DNA of 64,000 nucleotides from Hymenopellis radicata (GCA_015501595.1 JADNRX010000072.1:1-64000), one strand, 5' to 3'. Shown: positions 42,480 to 55,070, numbered from the stretch's first letter. Made by a program: numbers and translations. The notes: generated from the letters alone by a model not told the origin.

Positions 42480-45287
42480 TCATTCAGAATCAGCACTTGG
42501 TGAATTCCCCGTATCGTCAGACGCAGCAGTTTCGCGTTCTTCGGTGCCGGAATCAAGTGGTGCGATAGAAGACGAACTTGTAATTTGAGGGGCCGGATTT
42601 CCAGCTTCTCCTTCTCCTACTGTCGCTACGACGGCATCGCCGACTGATGTTGTGTCTGAGACCTCGGTCGTAGTTGCATCCACCGTACCGTCAGCAGTAG
42701 ACGTCGTAATCACTGTGTCGGCCGGCGGTGGGATCGGATCCGGCACCTCAATCCGATAACTATTTGAGAGCAACGCATCCTTCGCACTGCGACTATAATG
42801 GTTCTCAATACCGTCAGTTACACCATGTCTGCGTCCCAAGTCAGTATTATGTAACACGATGTTGGTAAATGTCGAATAGACTGACATAGTGCGCAAATGT
42901 GTCATTCGAGCTTCCGGGTATGGGCTGGTATCCACGACGCCACAGTGATTGCAAACAAAGCCGCGTCCTCCGTACCAAGGAGAGGTGATTTGTGTCTTGA
43001 ATGTGGATTGCGCCTCGGTTTTAGCGCGCGCAATGAATTCGGAGTCGGTAACACGCTGCAGTTTTCCCAAGTGCCCGTGGTTCTAAATTGGCGTCAGCAA
43101 AATTGGATGGTGTGAACTTTTAAACATGCTAACCATGGCCGCCTCCAGCGCATGAGTAGGAAACCTTGTATCCCGGACGAAGTTGCCATGGCTGATCTGG
43201 CATGCTTCACATCGAAAGAATGCATCCGTAGCGTCCATGTCCTGAGCAGTGGCAGTCGCCGGATCGAGATCACATAAGCGAATGATCTCTTCACAGTTCG
43301 TACGGGTATTCTGGTCGACTGCCTTGATCCTCGTACAATCCCAAGATGTGGCAGTATCGATGTATGAACTAACGGTAAAACACGCATGGGAGGCGAAGTA
43401 GGGATAATGCAAGACGAGAGGGTTAGTATCGCTAAAGCACTTGGCACAAGTGAATGCGTTAACTGCCAACGATAGATTGACATCTCGACCAAGCGCACAG
43501 AGTTTTGACGTGAGATCATCCTCTTGCTGCTGGCGCCACGATGTGCATATATCGGGAAGAGTCGTTAGTGCTTCGGCGAAGTCATCGTCATTGAGATCTT
43601 GGTCGTAGGGCGTGTTCTTGATGATGTCTAGGAAGGGTTGAAGATTGGGAATGAGCGAGGGGTCCGGAATGACGGGAATTTCAGGCATGGTTGAAAGAAT
43701 GGGTTTGCAAAGGTCTATCACGAGGCGGATACGCCTAGGGACTGCGGTGCGTATTTTCTTCGCAAGTAGCTCATCGCGAATGATTGTCATTAGCGCGGTG
43801 AGAGTAGGCTCGATATTGTCCCAGACTGGTAAATCACGGGTAAGCGAGTGCGTGAAGGATGGGCGAGGGACGTACTTCGATCCGTTAACGCCTTTGCTTG
43901 ATTAACGAGTTTGTGCGACCGAACAGTGTCCAGCGGCCTGAGTCTTTCAATTCTTCGGTCCACCCATCAGCTTTCAGACGTTCGAGGATACTGAACAATT
44001 TAAGTTCTGGGGAAAGCGTGGTTAATGGAGATTCGATACCTCGATAGTCTTTGGTCGCGAAGGGCAGCCAGCTCCGCCATTCGGTCCTTCTTCTTAGTCG
44101 TCAACCATCTCTCATATGGCCTGCACGACTGTTAATTAAAGGACTACAATGAGCATTTGGAGAGCATCAGTTAACGAAGAACCCACAGTAGCAAGAGCCA
44201 TGGACTCCCCGTATTTTGGCGCAAGCCAGGCTCGAAAGTCTGAAGCCTTCAAGTTTGCGGATTCTGCAACAAGGCGCTGATACGTCGCCAGATGATAGTA
44301 GGTCGTACGTCTGGCTGAAAAATCGTGAAGTGAGCACTATGTCGCCGAGATAGTGATACGCAAAAACATACATGAATAACGTCCCGAAGATGTGACGAGT
44401 ATGTATTTTGGCGTAATTACAGCAAGGTCTTGATATCGGGTTGACAGCCGGGCGAGATCTGCAAGATTCGCCGTCATGCTACACAGAGCGGCGTGGATTA
44501 GCCAGAAATCAACTAAATCAGTTTACGCAAGCTCACATGCTATTGGATTGTAAGCAGTTTTTGCAGAGTCGAAGACGTGCCTCCCATTGCACACTTTGAG
44601 TGGAACATTCCCGCATTCCTGCAGAGATATTTAAGAGGCAGGACATTACGGCGTAGACGGATGCACCTACATGACAGTGCTTGTCGAACAATAAATTGAT
44701 ATATTGAGGATCATTCAGGTCATCGGGTATTGGGGGTAATCCTTCTGTAGCCAATCTGGCCCGTTCCCAAATAAAAGCTGAAGACTTGCTCATGAGGAGC
44801 TGGCGAAGATCCTTGGTAGTACGACTGATTCGTAACAAATCGAGGGGTTCCAAATACGAGAATATCTATAAACTGCCTGAGACAAAGCAAACGCTAGTGA
44901 AATCTGTGCACATACCTCGAACAACACGTCGAGCGGGGTATCAGTTATTTTCTCCAGTATGCCCCGTTTACCTCTGACGTGTTTCCACTGACTTGGCGCA
45001 TCTTGCCCCGCAGAGCCGGATGTCTCTCCTTTAGCACGCTTCTGCTTTCTCTTGGGAGCAGGGCGTGCCTCATCTTCATGGTCGTCCGGTGTCTCTCCGT
45101 AGCTGTCGTCGCCACTGTCATCGTCGTCGTCGTCGTCGTCCTCTTTCGGAATTGCTATCCGACGGCGCTTTGCCGCTGGCTTGGTGACAGGGGCTGCTGC
45201 TGGTACGTGTTCGGGATTCACAGAGCGCCGCGTTGGTTGCGACGTCGAGCCCGCCACAGCAATCCTTTGGGACCGACGAGGAGGCAT
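42480..45287 (-). CDS. F-box protein with C-terminal CxxC motifs (F3), frame-shifted
   Basis: Exon 1 (44916-45287) has a basic, Asp-rich N-terminus from MPPRRSQRIAVAG. The F-box is at ILEKITDTPLDVLFEIFSYL then EPLDLLRISRTT (exon 2, to about 44671). Exon 3 encodes ...VQWEARLRLCKNC; keeping frame requires a donor four bases later than in F2. Further exons give ITPKYILVTSSGRYS, RTTYYHLATYQRLVAESANL and SCRPYERW. The exon starting ILERLKADGWTEELKDSG is one base shorter than in F1 and F2 (about 43928-43942), which shifts the frame and would end translation early. Downstream the old frame is well kept: LAKKIRTAVPRRIRLVIDLC, FTCAKC...SHACF, FFRCEACQ and FVCNHCG, to a stop at 42480. The C-terminus adds a Thr/Ser-rich tail absent in F2. 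Confidence 0.65.
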
Positions 45288-45673
45288 AGGATGGTGGTGG
45301 AACAAAAGAGACTGATTACGGTCAGGTGATCGCATGACGTGCGTGAACAAGTAGATTTTATAATTTACTAACTGCTAGTCTTACACTGCGTCTCTCTTTG
45401 CCTGTGAAAATGCCGTCCCATCTTCCAATTTCATTGCATCTTCTTTCGGCCAGAGAATCTCGTCAACGTTCGTCAGCGTCTCTTCAAAGAGCCAAGTCTG
45501 AGACTTCTGGAGCGTGGGCGCAGTATGCGGATAAAAGCTTCCCAAGTACCTTGGTGACTGCTAGGTAGTGTTTGTCGTGTACCCCTGTGTATAAAGTTGG
45601 TATAAAGTGCGCAATGGAGTAGGAAGGCAAGGCGTACTGTTGAGCTTATGCTTGCACCTCGTCAGTTTTTCTC

Positions 45674-46341
45674 CCCATTATCTAACTGTTCGACGCGCGC
45701 GTCGAGAGCTGTAACTTCACGCACTGGCAGAAGCGTGAGGTGAAGGCATGTACCTCTATTTTCCTCTTTATGTCTATATAAGCATGTCAGCGTGGTTAGA
45801 CAGCAAGACTCCGACAAAACATACCAAGCCATTCGCACTCTTTGGCGGTCTATTTGTCAACCAGCTTTGACGAATTGCAGCCAGAGAGTACTAGTTTGTC
45901 TCCTGCTCAAGCAGTGTCGGCAGAGTCGATTCAAGACAACGGAAGGAATCCCGAAGTTCTCCATTCATCTCCTCGAGAACCGTGTTCGTGACGTTGCTGG
46001 AGCGCTGCGGACTGTCCATTTCCTTCCGCAGAAGTGCATCGAAGTCATCTCGCAACCGTGACACAGAAGGATGGGCAGCTTGGACCCAATCAAAGAGTTC
46101 ATCGGATATTCTTGTACAAGGAACTCCGCTCCAGTGACAGTTGGTCGAGGAGCAGTAAAGGCAGGTTTCCAAGTAGCGAGATGGTCGTTTATGGCAAGGA
46201 TTCGTTAGTTCATAATTTGGTTCAACATTGTGAGCAGCGGCTGACAAGGCCCTGTTGCCAATTGTTCTTGGATCTTTGTATGGCACCGTGGCTAATATGT
46301 TGAGAATTTATTCGCGTTACGAACGCTTTGAGGTCAAGCAT
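45674..46341 (-). pseudogene. Zn2Cys6-like/coiled-coil family, copy 4, truncated and decayed
   Basis: Exon 1 from ATG 46341 reads MLDLKAFVTRINSQHISHGA and ends NNWQQGL, the equivalent of NPTQGI before the cluster in other copies. The expected acceptor is lost: the region reads ctaacg where cag or tag should be. The cluster that follows keeps only its second half (C-SSTN-C-HWSGVP-C), then TRISDELFDWVQAAHPS. The first half is PCHKRPSRYLETCLYC, with misplaced cysteines. After ...LESTLPTLLEQETN a stop occurs. A few coil-like exons can be traced (VTALDARVEQLDNGEKN, to about 45674), but the long coiled coil and the C-terminal block are missing. It is head-to-head with copy 5. Confidence 0.6.
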
Positions 46342-46441
46342 TGAGCCATGAGAGGTGCTCGTTGTAAGAAGGAAAGGCTGAGTGAAAGCTGCCGACTGTT
46401 TGCCGGATGATGCCGCGGGACGGCAGCTACCCCGTTTGAAT

Positions 46442-49252
46442 ATGCAATATGGGTTCAAGCGGCGCACCTCTTGCCATCATGGCGGCAGAGCGGATATCGA
46501 GAGTGCCATCCACGCTGCCCTAGAAAACGCGCCAAAACCCAGACGCTTGCGAGCATGGTGCGAGAAAAACGCTGACTTGGGCATCGTAAGTAAATCTGCC
46601 TTGCGGTGTTACTGCCCTGATTGATTTATTCTTATAGCCTTGTAAATTCTGCAATGCCAATGATCTACAATGTGCTGCATTCCGCACCGAACTGCGATGT
46701 AAAAATGCGCAATGTCATGCTAACTCCGACACGTGCAGTCGCTACGACGACGAGCTGTTTTCCCGCGTGCAAGAGGATCTGCCTGATTTGGCGCGGGACG
46801 TATTCGATGCCGCCCTCGCTAAGGCGCGACAGAAAAGAGAGTGTACTCCCTCAGGACGAGAGATGCCTCCAACACCGATAACAATCAGAATTCGGCGTTC
46901 GTCTTCCAGGAACGCGCCATATCCCAGTCCTAGCTCCAGTTCAACTGCGAGCGACGACGCGATAGATATGGTCCTGGTTCCAGGTACGTCTTAGTTTCGT
47001 ATGATATCCGTATCTAAACAAGTGCGTAGCCCTCGTGAAGGAAAAGGATGGTCTGTTGGTCCTTCAAGTGGCTAATCCTGGGACTTGACGTTTTATAGCT
47101 CTCCAGACAAAAGTTACGGATACGCAGGCTGTCGTCTTCGGTACGTAGCTATCGTGTTGCTACTATTTCATACCTGACATAAACAGCTCGCGACGAAACT
47201 ATCAAAGATCTGGCTGAAAAGCTTCGACGCGCGCAGACCCGTAGGTTAATCGATGAACATGTATTTGCATGATTTTAATGTTCCATTCAGAAATCAAACG
47301 AAATCTCGCTGAATTGGAATGTGCGCTTCCATCTTAGATGTCTACTCTAAATACCAACGTGATCTTACAGCGTTTCGACGACAGGCAACGGAACTGGAAG
47401 GTACGTTTTGTTCTCGTAGTTACCAACCATCTGACTCTTATACAGGAACGAAACGAAAATTGTCAGGGCATGAGGCGTTAACAGAGTCTCTTAGCTGTAC
47501 GCACACTATCTCTTCTCAATCATCCACTGACTGTACCTTTCGCAGCGGAGAAAGTGAGGCTGGAAGGAGAAGTGGCCGCGTTGCAGGCCAAAGTGTCCGG
47601 TAAGTTTTCTCCTTCGAATAAATCGCGGTATTTACGCCGACTCGGTCGTACTTAGATTTTGAAATCGAGAATATGGGCGGCGCTGAACTATTCCGGGATT
47701 TAAATGCTCAAGTTGGTGAGCGTCATTTTGAATCTTACTTTTTGCGTCGCTAATTGAAACGACAGCTGCTCTGCAAGCGGATAAGGACACGCTACAGACT
47801 GAGAAGGATAGTCTCACGAACCGCATGTTCCAGGATTTGGAAACTGTGGTGACCGAAAGGGATGCGCTTTTAGCGGATAGGGATCGGTTGCTGTCCACTG
47901 TCGGTAGGTCTGATTGTTCCCTTTCTTGCACTCTGTCTCATCATACTATTACCAAGATAACCTGAAAAACGAGAAAGACGCCTGGCAAGTTGCGAAGGAT
48001 TCCCTGGAAAACCGGAGTGAAGATTTAGCATTGAAGACCGGTAAGTTCTTGTCTTTGGATATTTCGAATCGCGGGCTGAGTAAATCATTTGTATAGCGTC
48101 GCTAGAGGAAGCGCTCAAGGCTGAGGCAGAAGCACGGAAGGCCGAGCGGGACGCGTTCATAAAGGACAAGAATGCTCTGCTGCTACGCATCTACAACATT
48201 GACATGAAGGCAACGCCAGCCTTGGGCAATCATGGGCCGCTCGACAGCCTGCGATCTGAAAATGTAACTTTTCCACAGGAGAAGCTCGCGCTCCAGGAAC
48301 AGGTGCCTTCTATTCAAACGCAATACACGGAGCTCCAGAAGAGATATGCCGAGCTGCAGGAGGAGAAGCAAGAGCTGGAGAGAACCGCGAACCGCGAGCC
48401 GTCGCATAACATTCCTGGTATGTTTATCTGTGCTCTCCATTATCAGGGCGCTGGTGGCTGATATTCGGCAGATCCAGATATTTACCAGCATCAGGTTGTG
48501 AGGCAGCTTCAGACCGACCTGGCCGCGCTGCAGACGCGGTATGATGAAGGGCAGAACGATAAGCATGCTTTGGCGGCGCGTGTCGCTACTCTACAGGTGC
48601 AATACGACACCTTGAAAGAGGTTCTGGGCGCGCGGAATGCTCCGCTAGATGGCGGAAGAGACGCCGACCGACGGCATGCGTCAACACGTACCAGTACGGG
48701 TATGTCCACTGCTGTTTACTTTTTACCAGTGTCCGATCTACCTCTTTTCAAATAGACGGTGCGGAAATGGCTCGTCTGTCCGAAGAGCTCGAGCGCACCA
48801 CTGACCAATTGGCGACGTGTAAACGCAAGCTGGACGGCGCCCGCAAACACGTTGCGTCAGTGCGCACGTCGTACCAGCGCAAGTTCGTATTGGAGCATGT
48901 CGCTGTCGTGCACCTCTATGAGAATCTCTCGGCGGCGTTGGAGTCGTCTTCGGCAGAACATTTGAGAAAGGCGGTGAAGACGCATGTGAAGGAACTGAGG
49001 AAGCTGAAGGGGAGGTTGAAGGAGGAGACTCCGGCGAGCGTTGATGTGATCATGGGCATGATCATGAAACAGGAGGAGGAGGAGGATGTTGGGGTGTTGT
49101 TCGATGAAGACGAGGATGTGGAGGATGGTAGTCAAGGTGGGCAGGGTGGAGATGATAGTCTGGACGAGGACGACCAGGAGGAGAATACCAGGCCAAGGAA
49201 AAGACCTAGACCAAATCCACCACTGCGACCACCGCTTTCTCTTAGATTATGA
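46442..49252 (+). CDS. Zn2Cys6-like/coiled-coil family protein, copy 5
   Basis: The exon before the cluster reads DIESAIHAALENAP...NADLGI. After a tatag acceptor the next exon starts PCKFCNANDLQC, C-KNAQ-C, HANSDTC and SRYDDELFSRV. Spacing is C-x2-C-x6-C-x8-C-x4-C-x6-C. The ATG that matches copy 3 (46479, MAAE) is out of frame because one base is missing near 46490. An ATG at 46442 is in frame with the cluster and could replace it. Coil exons follow (DTLQTEKDSLTNRMFQDLET; EKLALQEQVPSIQTQYTELQ). The last exon has LSEELERTTDQLATCKRKLD, SVRTSYQRKFVLEHVAVVHL and VKTHVKELRKLKGRLKEETP, an acidic run and PRKRPRPN. It closely resembles copy 3. Confidence 0.7.
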
Positions 49253-50494
49253 GTATATACAGTGGTGTCCTCTATGTTGTATGTGTTGTATTGTTGTTTT
49301 TTTGGGCATCTTATATTTAGGTGTTCTGATTATTTGGGTCTGTTGGACAAGCCTTCTCTATGTAGACCTCGATTAATGGAAACACACATAAAACAATCTA
49401 GGTGGTGGTCTCTGTGGGCAGCTTGGGGTTTGTCTTCCCTCTTCTTCCGAACAGCAATTCAGTTCCACGCAGATAGGGGGTGAAGGCCGCTCGATAGCAA
49501 TACAGTATCACCGCGGCTCCCACGACGGTGCTGAAACTGCCAGTTCCTGATAGATAGATGGGCCTGAGTGGATCTTTGTTACTCGTCGGAGTCGACCAAT
49601 GACAAAGTCAACGTCAAGTTGAACGTGAAATTTTCAACTCAGCATCATGTGGTCCCGATCACGTGTACATCTGTATCTGATCCGACCTTGGTCATCGCCA
49701 CTTGGACCTCGCTTGCCTTCCTCCACCCCCATCGGAGGCGCTGTTTCTCGCTCCCAACCTGGTTCTCCCAATTTATTCGATTTTTCTGGGCGGAATTAAC
49801 TCCTGAGGACGGGTGTGTGCGGGATAGTGGTTGACTGGGCGCGTGTTGACTTTTTTCGGATTTTGTTTGGTGAGCAGGTGAAGCCTCAGACGGCCGACTC
49901 GAGCGAAATTGCGAATTTTGGAGGCTATTTATCTGAAGAGTGTCGGGAGATACTCGGAGAGTGCTTTGGAGTTGAAAATTCCGACGGGTATTCGCACCCC
50001 GAGAGGTCGAGACTGAGAGTTGTAGCGGACGCGGAAGGAAGCGATATTAGGTCGTGGAATTTGGAGACTCAGATAGGTCACCCTAGGACCGGGTGTAGTG
50101 CGTCAACTTGACTGTATTCAATGTGATGATTGTTGACTTAACTTTTAGTTCTGAACAGTTGTAGTGACTTGGGAGCTGATCTTGCCGAATTCTCGATAAA
50201 CTCAACAACACCCTGGTACTACGAAAGTCCCGCCTTGGTGACGAAGATAGTGCGTCAACTCGGTTATATTCCCTACACAAATTGTTGAGTTCCGAACAGA
50301 CATACTGTGACTTACGGACTTGATCCGCTGAATATTTGGCGACTCTATTGACGACTGCACTTCCTTGCACCTCACTTCCCTTCCCGGCAAACAGAGAAAC
50401 CTAGGCATTCTTCCCTCGTACCCACTCAACCCCGCGAACTTGACAGGTCAACTCAGCCGTCAACACTCGGCGCGTCCCAAATATACCTTCAGCC
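49253..50494. other. Intergenic region with a duplicated promoter-proximal segment
   Basis: No gene is supportable; open frames 49568-49834 and 49815-50111 have no domains. A duplicated segment at 50097-50333 (described separately) lies upstream of the large gene starting at 50495. Confidence 0.45.
50097..50333 (+). repeat. Two diverged direct copies upstream of the 50.5-kb gene
   Basis: Copies lie at about 50097-50189 and 50248-50333. Shared blocks in the same order are agtgcgtcaact, a ttgttga stretch, gtt(c/t)(t/c)gaacag, gtgactt, (g/t)gatc and (c)cgaat/ctgaat. Spacing differs slightly. Their position, 160-400 bases before the start codon, suggests a duplicated promoter segment; no known binding motif is asserted. 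Confidence 0.5.
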
Positions 50495-53039
50495 ATGCCA
50501 CCACGAAAGCAGCCCCGCGTTAAACAGGAAGATGCTGATGCCCCCGTACCTATGAAAGTGTCGCGCACCCCAACGCCAGAGGTCATATCTCCTACGACCC
50601 GGCGACCGAGCGCGCCCATCTCCACCACATACCACGCTCACCCCGCCGAATTGCCGTACCTCACGACCCCTTCCACATGGTCAAAGTCCCGCATCATGCA
50701 GTTTCTCCTTACGCACTCGTTTAGCATTGCCCCGCGCCCTTCTCACCGGACATATTTTACCACTGTTGAACTTGCAAACGGCGACAAAGTAGTCATACCG
50801 AGCGTGTACCGCGTGCCGCTGCTGTTTGTGGGCGCCTTTCTGTGGGGTAGTGTGAAGCTTGTTCTGCAGGCGGACGAAGCGTCGGGCCTTAAAAAAGAGT
50901 GGGAGGAGTTTCGGGTAGGGATAGTCCATGTCGCGCGCGTCGCGGAGGCCTTTCTAGAGGCCGCCAAGACGCAGGGAGATGTGGATGCTGGGGAGGATGA
51001 TTTGAAGAGCAAAGAGACGAAGGGCATGGCCCGCATGTGGCGGTGTGAGATGTTTGACCGAGTGCTGGTCAGGTATAAACTTGGCTGGCTCATCTCAGAG
51101 CCCGACCAGTTGAAGGAGTTCTGGGAGAATTACGGCGACGAAGAATATGCCAAGGATCCGGTCAAGACTGGTCAGTGTCATAACGCTCTTTTTTCACCCC
51201 TATTTGATACGATTTATAGCAGACTGGAAGCGTATAACCACCAAGGGCGTCAAAGGTTTCAAGCTCACCGAAGACCAGATCGACGATGGCTTAACCATAC
51301 GCCAATACGTTGATGGACTCAAAGAGGTTGATGGTGAGTGGGTGTGGGATGACGCGGGTAAACATACGTCGTTTAGACGCGCAAACGTCTTCGTGGAATC
51401 TTGGCGCAAGACGCAAGTATGGGGGAAGGACGTCCGCTGGACGACTGTACTGGCACCGCTGAAACAGACGGCGGAGGAGAAGGACGACATTGAGATGGCA
51501 GACCCCGCGGAAGCCCCACCGCAAATCAGCGCGCTGAAGGCTGCCCCGAAAGCGACGCCGGTCAGTGCGCCGAAAACCATTGCGCTTAGTGCTCCCCCAG
51601 CCGCAACTCCACCCACACCCGCGCCTAAAGCGACTGCATCTTCTACCGTGCCCATCCCGAAACCGTCTACACCCGCGCCGAACGACGTGGCAGGTATCTT
51701 CAGATTGAAGAAAGAGCAGAGGGAAATTTCCATTTCCCAAACTCCCTTCCCTCTCCCTCCACCCTCCAAACCAGCCTCCAAACCTGCTTCACCTGCTAAA
51801 CAGCCCACACATGTTCCTAAACCGACTGCTCCAGCCCCTAAACAGACTACCACATCGGCCAAGCCGGCTTCCAGTTCGACATCTGCACCTGCATCAACCT
51901 CCACCCAGGCCCAGCTACAGTCTGTTGGGTATGTCTACCCCACGGGAGCTACCAATGGGACGGCACCCAAGTATACGTCGAGTTTTTCGTGGGCTCCAGC
52001 GAGTGCTACGTTTAAACCGACGCCGTATTCTCGCAGCAGTTTATCCCATGTGGGCAATAACGCCACTCCTTCCACTACTGCTACTGCGACGACATATCAC
52101 CAGTCCTCCATCTCTACAGCGCTTCAACGGCAATTGTCTTCCTCGTCCACGGTCGCCTCCCCTTCAGTTTCATCCGCTTCATTGATCCCGTTCGCATCTT
52201 CATTTTCTTCTATAAATCCATCTGTTCCGTCAGTGGTGCATGCCTTGACGACGCAAGACCGGCGAGTGGCTGCGCTTGAGATGGAGGTGGAAGAGCTGAA
52301 AAGGAAGCTGTTGGTTAGGGAGGGCAAGAAGAGGGCGGTGCGATGGGATGATGAGGATGACGAGGAACCACCAGCCAAGAGGGTCAAGGTGACGGTGGAG
52401 CCTGGGTCTGGGTGGTGGCGGAATCCGCTCGGGCATTTGGCTATCCAAGAGGATGTTGATATGCAAGATGTGAGCGTGAAGGAGGGTGCGAAGGCGGATG
52501 TGAAAGGGGACAGAACTGGGGACAGAACTGTGCAGGATGAGGGCGTGAAGCAGAAGGAGAAGGAAGTTGTGAGTGTCAAGGAGGATGAGACTATCAGGGA
52601 AGGCGGGACTGCAAAGGAGGACGGGGAGCTATCGCCACCACCGGAGTCCGTGGTTAATGGGCATGGCACTAGCGAGGAGAAGGGCAAGGTAAAGGAAACG
52701 GAGCAGGAGAATGGTACGGAGAAGGAGCACGTTAACAGCCCGCTGTCTATTAGGGAATCGTCCATCGCGAGCTCTGTCGCGCCACCTTCATCTGCGAATT
52801 CGTACCCGCCGCCGCCTGAGACGCCTTCATCTGTGGCGTCGACGCCGCATGCTGTTACTGTGCCATTACCTAATCTGAACGGAGACACCCCTGCTGCCAC
52901 TGTGAACGGCGGTGGTACACAGGACGATCCGATGGAGGTTGACGATGACGATGATGATAGTCCTCCGCCGGGATTGGGAACGTTTGGGCCAATCAAGAGT
53001 ATGCGGAAAAGCATGACTATGGGCAAAGCAGGGAGTTGA
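50495..53039 (+). CDS. Large disordered protein with conserved-looking N-terminal domain
   Basis: Exons 50495-51170 and 51220-53039, with a 49-base intron, give 831 residues. Residues 1-50 are basic (MPPRKQPRVKQEDADAPV). A globular part of about 250 residues follows, rich in aromatic and charged residues (WSKSRIMQFLLTHSFSI; YRVPLLFVGAFLWGSVKLVL; FDRVLVRYKLGWLI; DWKRITTKGVKGFKLTEDQI). The remainder is low-complexity: Pro/Ala/Lys/Thr repeats, a Ser/Thr region, and a short coil (RRVAALEMEVEELKRKLLVR) with a nearby basic patch PPAKRVKV that could be a nuclear signal. It ends in acidic repeats (VKEG, KEDE) and a run of Asp near the C-terminus. I do not recognise the family. Nuclear scaffold or regulatory roles are possible. 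It is intact, and its antisense open frame of 300 codons is a by-product of composition. Confidence 0.75.
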
Positions 53040-53586
53040 CGGTGACGTTCTCTGCTGCCTTGCCTTGATCGATTTTGAGGGTGACAGACAATTAATGCTG
53101 CACCCGTTTAATAAGCCACTTCGACTTTATATGTTTATCTTTTTATGTTCGGTGTACTTACACAGTTTATGTGATACTTACTTATGTCTTGACGATACAC
53201 TTATTGTAAATACCACTATGTTGTTGTATTGATTACTGTGGATGTTTTACTAGTATTCTTCTGCTGCCAGCCCGGGCCGGACGGGGGCAATACCATCACT
53301 TTCGGGTGTGAATACTTCTTTAACTGCAACCTTCAAGTAGTGTTCAAAGCAGACGGCTCTACAGTATGCTAGCACTGTGCTAGACGTCCCGAGTTGATCT
53401 GTGGCATCCAGAACCCTATCTTCCTGTGCCTGGGGACTCGACTGCTCTTGATTAGCCTGTCGCTGTGAACTCTGAAATCCGCCTATGCTATGGACTCTGA
53501 CTCGCCGCTTGTCGCTGGTGTGCTTCTTACTCTGCTGCTAGCTTGATATTTATGCTCATCCTTTACCAGAACGCACAGACCAGCCT
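53040..53586. other. Intergenic region
   Basis: About 545 bases lie between two genes on the plus strand. It includes 3' sequence of the 50.5-kb gene and the promoter of PWWP copy 3. No repeat or RNA gene is seen. Confidence 0.45.
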
Positions 53587-55070
53587 ATGATTGCTTCCAC
53601 TCCTACCGATGATGGCGGTGATACTATAGAAACCTTGAAGTTGCAAATCACTTCCCTTCGTAACGAGTTGACTCAAAAGGGTAAACCTACCTGTCTCGTC
53701 CGTTATTCGTATGGCATTTTGATTCGACCTGTTATAGATAACCAGCACCGACTGGAAATGCGAAAGCTCAGCCGTGACATCTACACGCTGAATCGTGCCA
53801 ATGAAGATCTCCAGAGCAAAAACCAACAGCTAACCATTGAATTCAATGGTACGTCTCATATTCGGGTTGGGTTCTCCGAAAATTTTCATACTTACGCCGC
53901 CAGGTCGGCGCCATGAATTTACAACGCAGCAGATTGATCTCCAGGAGCGCGAGATCGACCAACACCTGGAGCTTATCGGTCTAAGCACGTCGCTCAAGGA
54001 AATTGCTGGCGAGACTGATGATGCTCTCATCGCCACGAAGATTACGGAACAAGTACTTATCGTGAACACCATGGCTGCGAGAAGGGTTGCGATCTCCGAC
54101 ACACACCTTCGAAGAAGCGTAAACGCACCTCTGACTGGACTCCCTCGGGGAGCGAAGTCGGCCAACGAGAATAGTCGGGGTGTTACCAGTGGTAGCGCAG
54201 ACCGTCTTGGCGGAGAGTGGTCCGCGATGTTACAGCCCGTCGCATCGTCTAGCGCCATCACACCGCCAGGTGTTAATACCAGTCGCGGTCCTGTATCGAC
54301 ACCTAGCACTCCAGTTCGGGCTGGAAAGCGCAGAGGCAGGCCATCAAAGAAAAGCATTGACAGGAACGAAGTGCTAGACAGGAATAACGTGCTAGAGCGA
54401 AGTCTGGGTGACTATCCCAATAACCACGTTATGGAAAGTAGAACCCTCGGTGCGTGTCTATTTCAATATTTTGTGTTATGCCATATCCTAACACGTCCCC
54501 CCAGTTTGGGGGAAAAGTCCGTGAGTCTCCAACCCAAACCAGTCCTCCGGTACAGACGTCACGGCCTCACAGCGTCGAATCCCTGGTATCCTGGAATCGT
54601 GATATTCGACGAAGACATTCGAAAGAGACAACTTGCGGGTTCCAATCCTTGTTTCTGCAAAGTTTGAAGAGAAAAGGTTGAAGACACCATACTTGCCGCA
54701 TTTCATCATCCGCTTCTTCGATAACAACTGGTACTTAGAACGATTTCTTCAACGTCAAATTCTTGCTTCTTACGTGTCTCGCGTGAAGGGCCTGTGTACC
54801 GCTGTCAAACCTGAAAATGCTTGGGGAGATTCCTGGTATGCCCTCTGTTACTGGAAAGTTGAAACCCAATTACTGATCTGTGTTCTACAGAGCTTGATCG
54901 CGACATGGTTGCTGCAGACTCCCAATTTCAAGGTAAATGGACTGGGAAGCGACACGCGGAGATTAAAAACGCATTCAAGTGAGACTAAGCCATGGTCTTT
55001 CATGTTATGATCCGCTGATTTTTATGCCAATAGCCTTGCTACGTATTCCATAGGGAGTGACTCCGAGTAA
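53587..55070 (+). CDS. Coiled-coil/AT-hook/PWWP protein, copy 3
   Basis: The gene starts MIASTPTDDGGDTIETLKLQ. Two short exons make a coiled coil (NQHRLEMRKLSRDIYTLNRA), then the family block RRHEFTTQQIDLQEREIDQH and VNTMAARRVAI. One AT-hook-like motif, KRRGRPSKK, follows (about 54330). The PWWP domain begins VWGK, has an intron with a gtccgt donor, and continues NPWYPGIVIFDEDI. Near 54630 the frame must shift by one base to continue RVPILVSAKFEEKRLKTPYL and IIRFFDNNW. The tail matches the other copies: WACVPLSNLKMLGEIPG, LDRDMVAADSQFQGKWTGKR and SIGSDSE, ending at 55070. The shift may be decay, an unusual splice or an assembly error. It is opposite in orientation to copies 1 and 2. Confidence 0.65.

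Noticed and set aside
52124..53026. 300-codon antisense open frame
   Set aside because: It lies opposite the low-complexity part of the gene at 50495-53039 and is made of Ser/Phe/Thr runs; it is a composition shadow.
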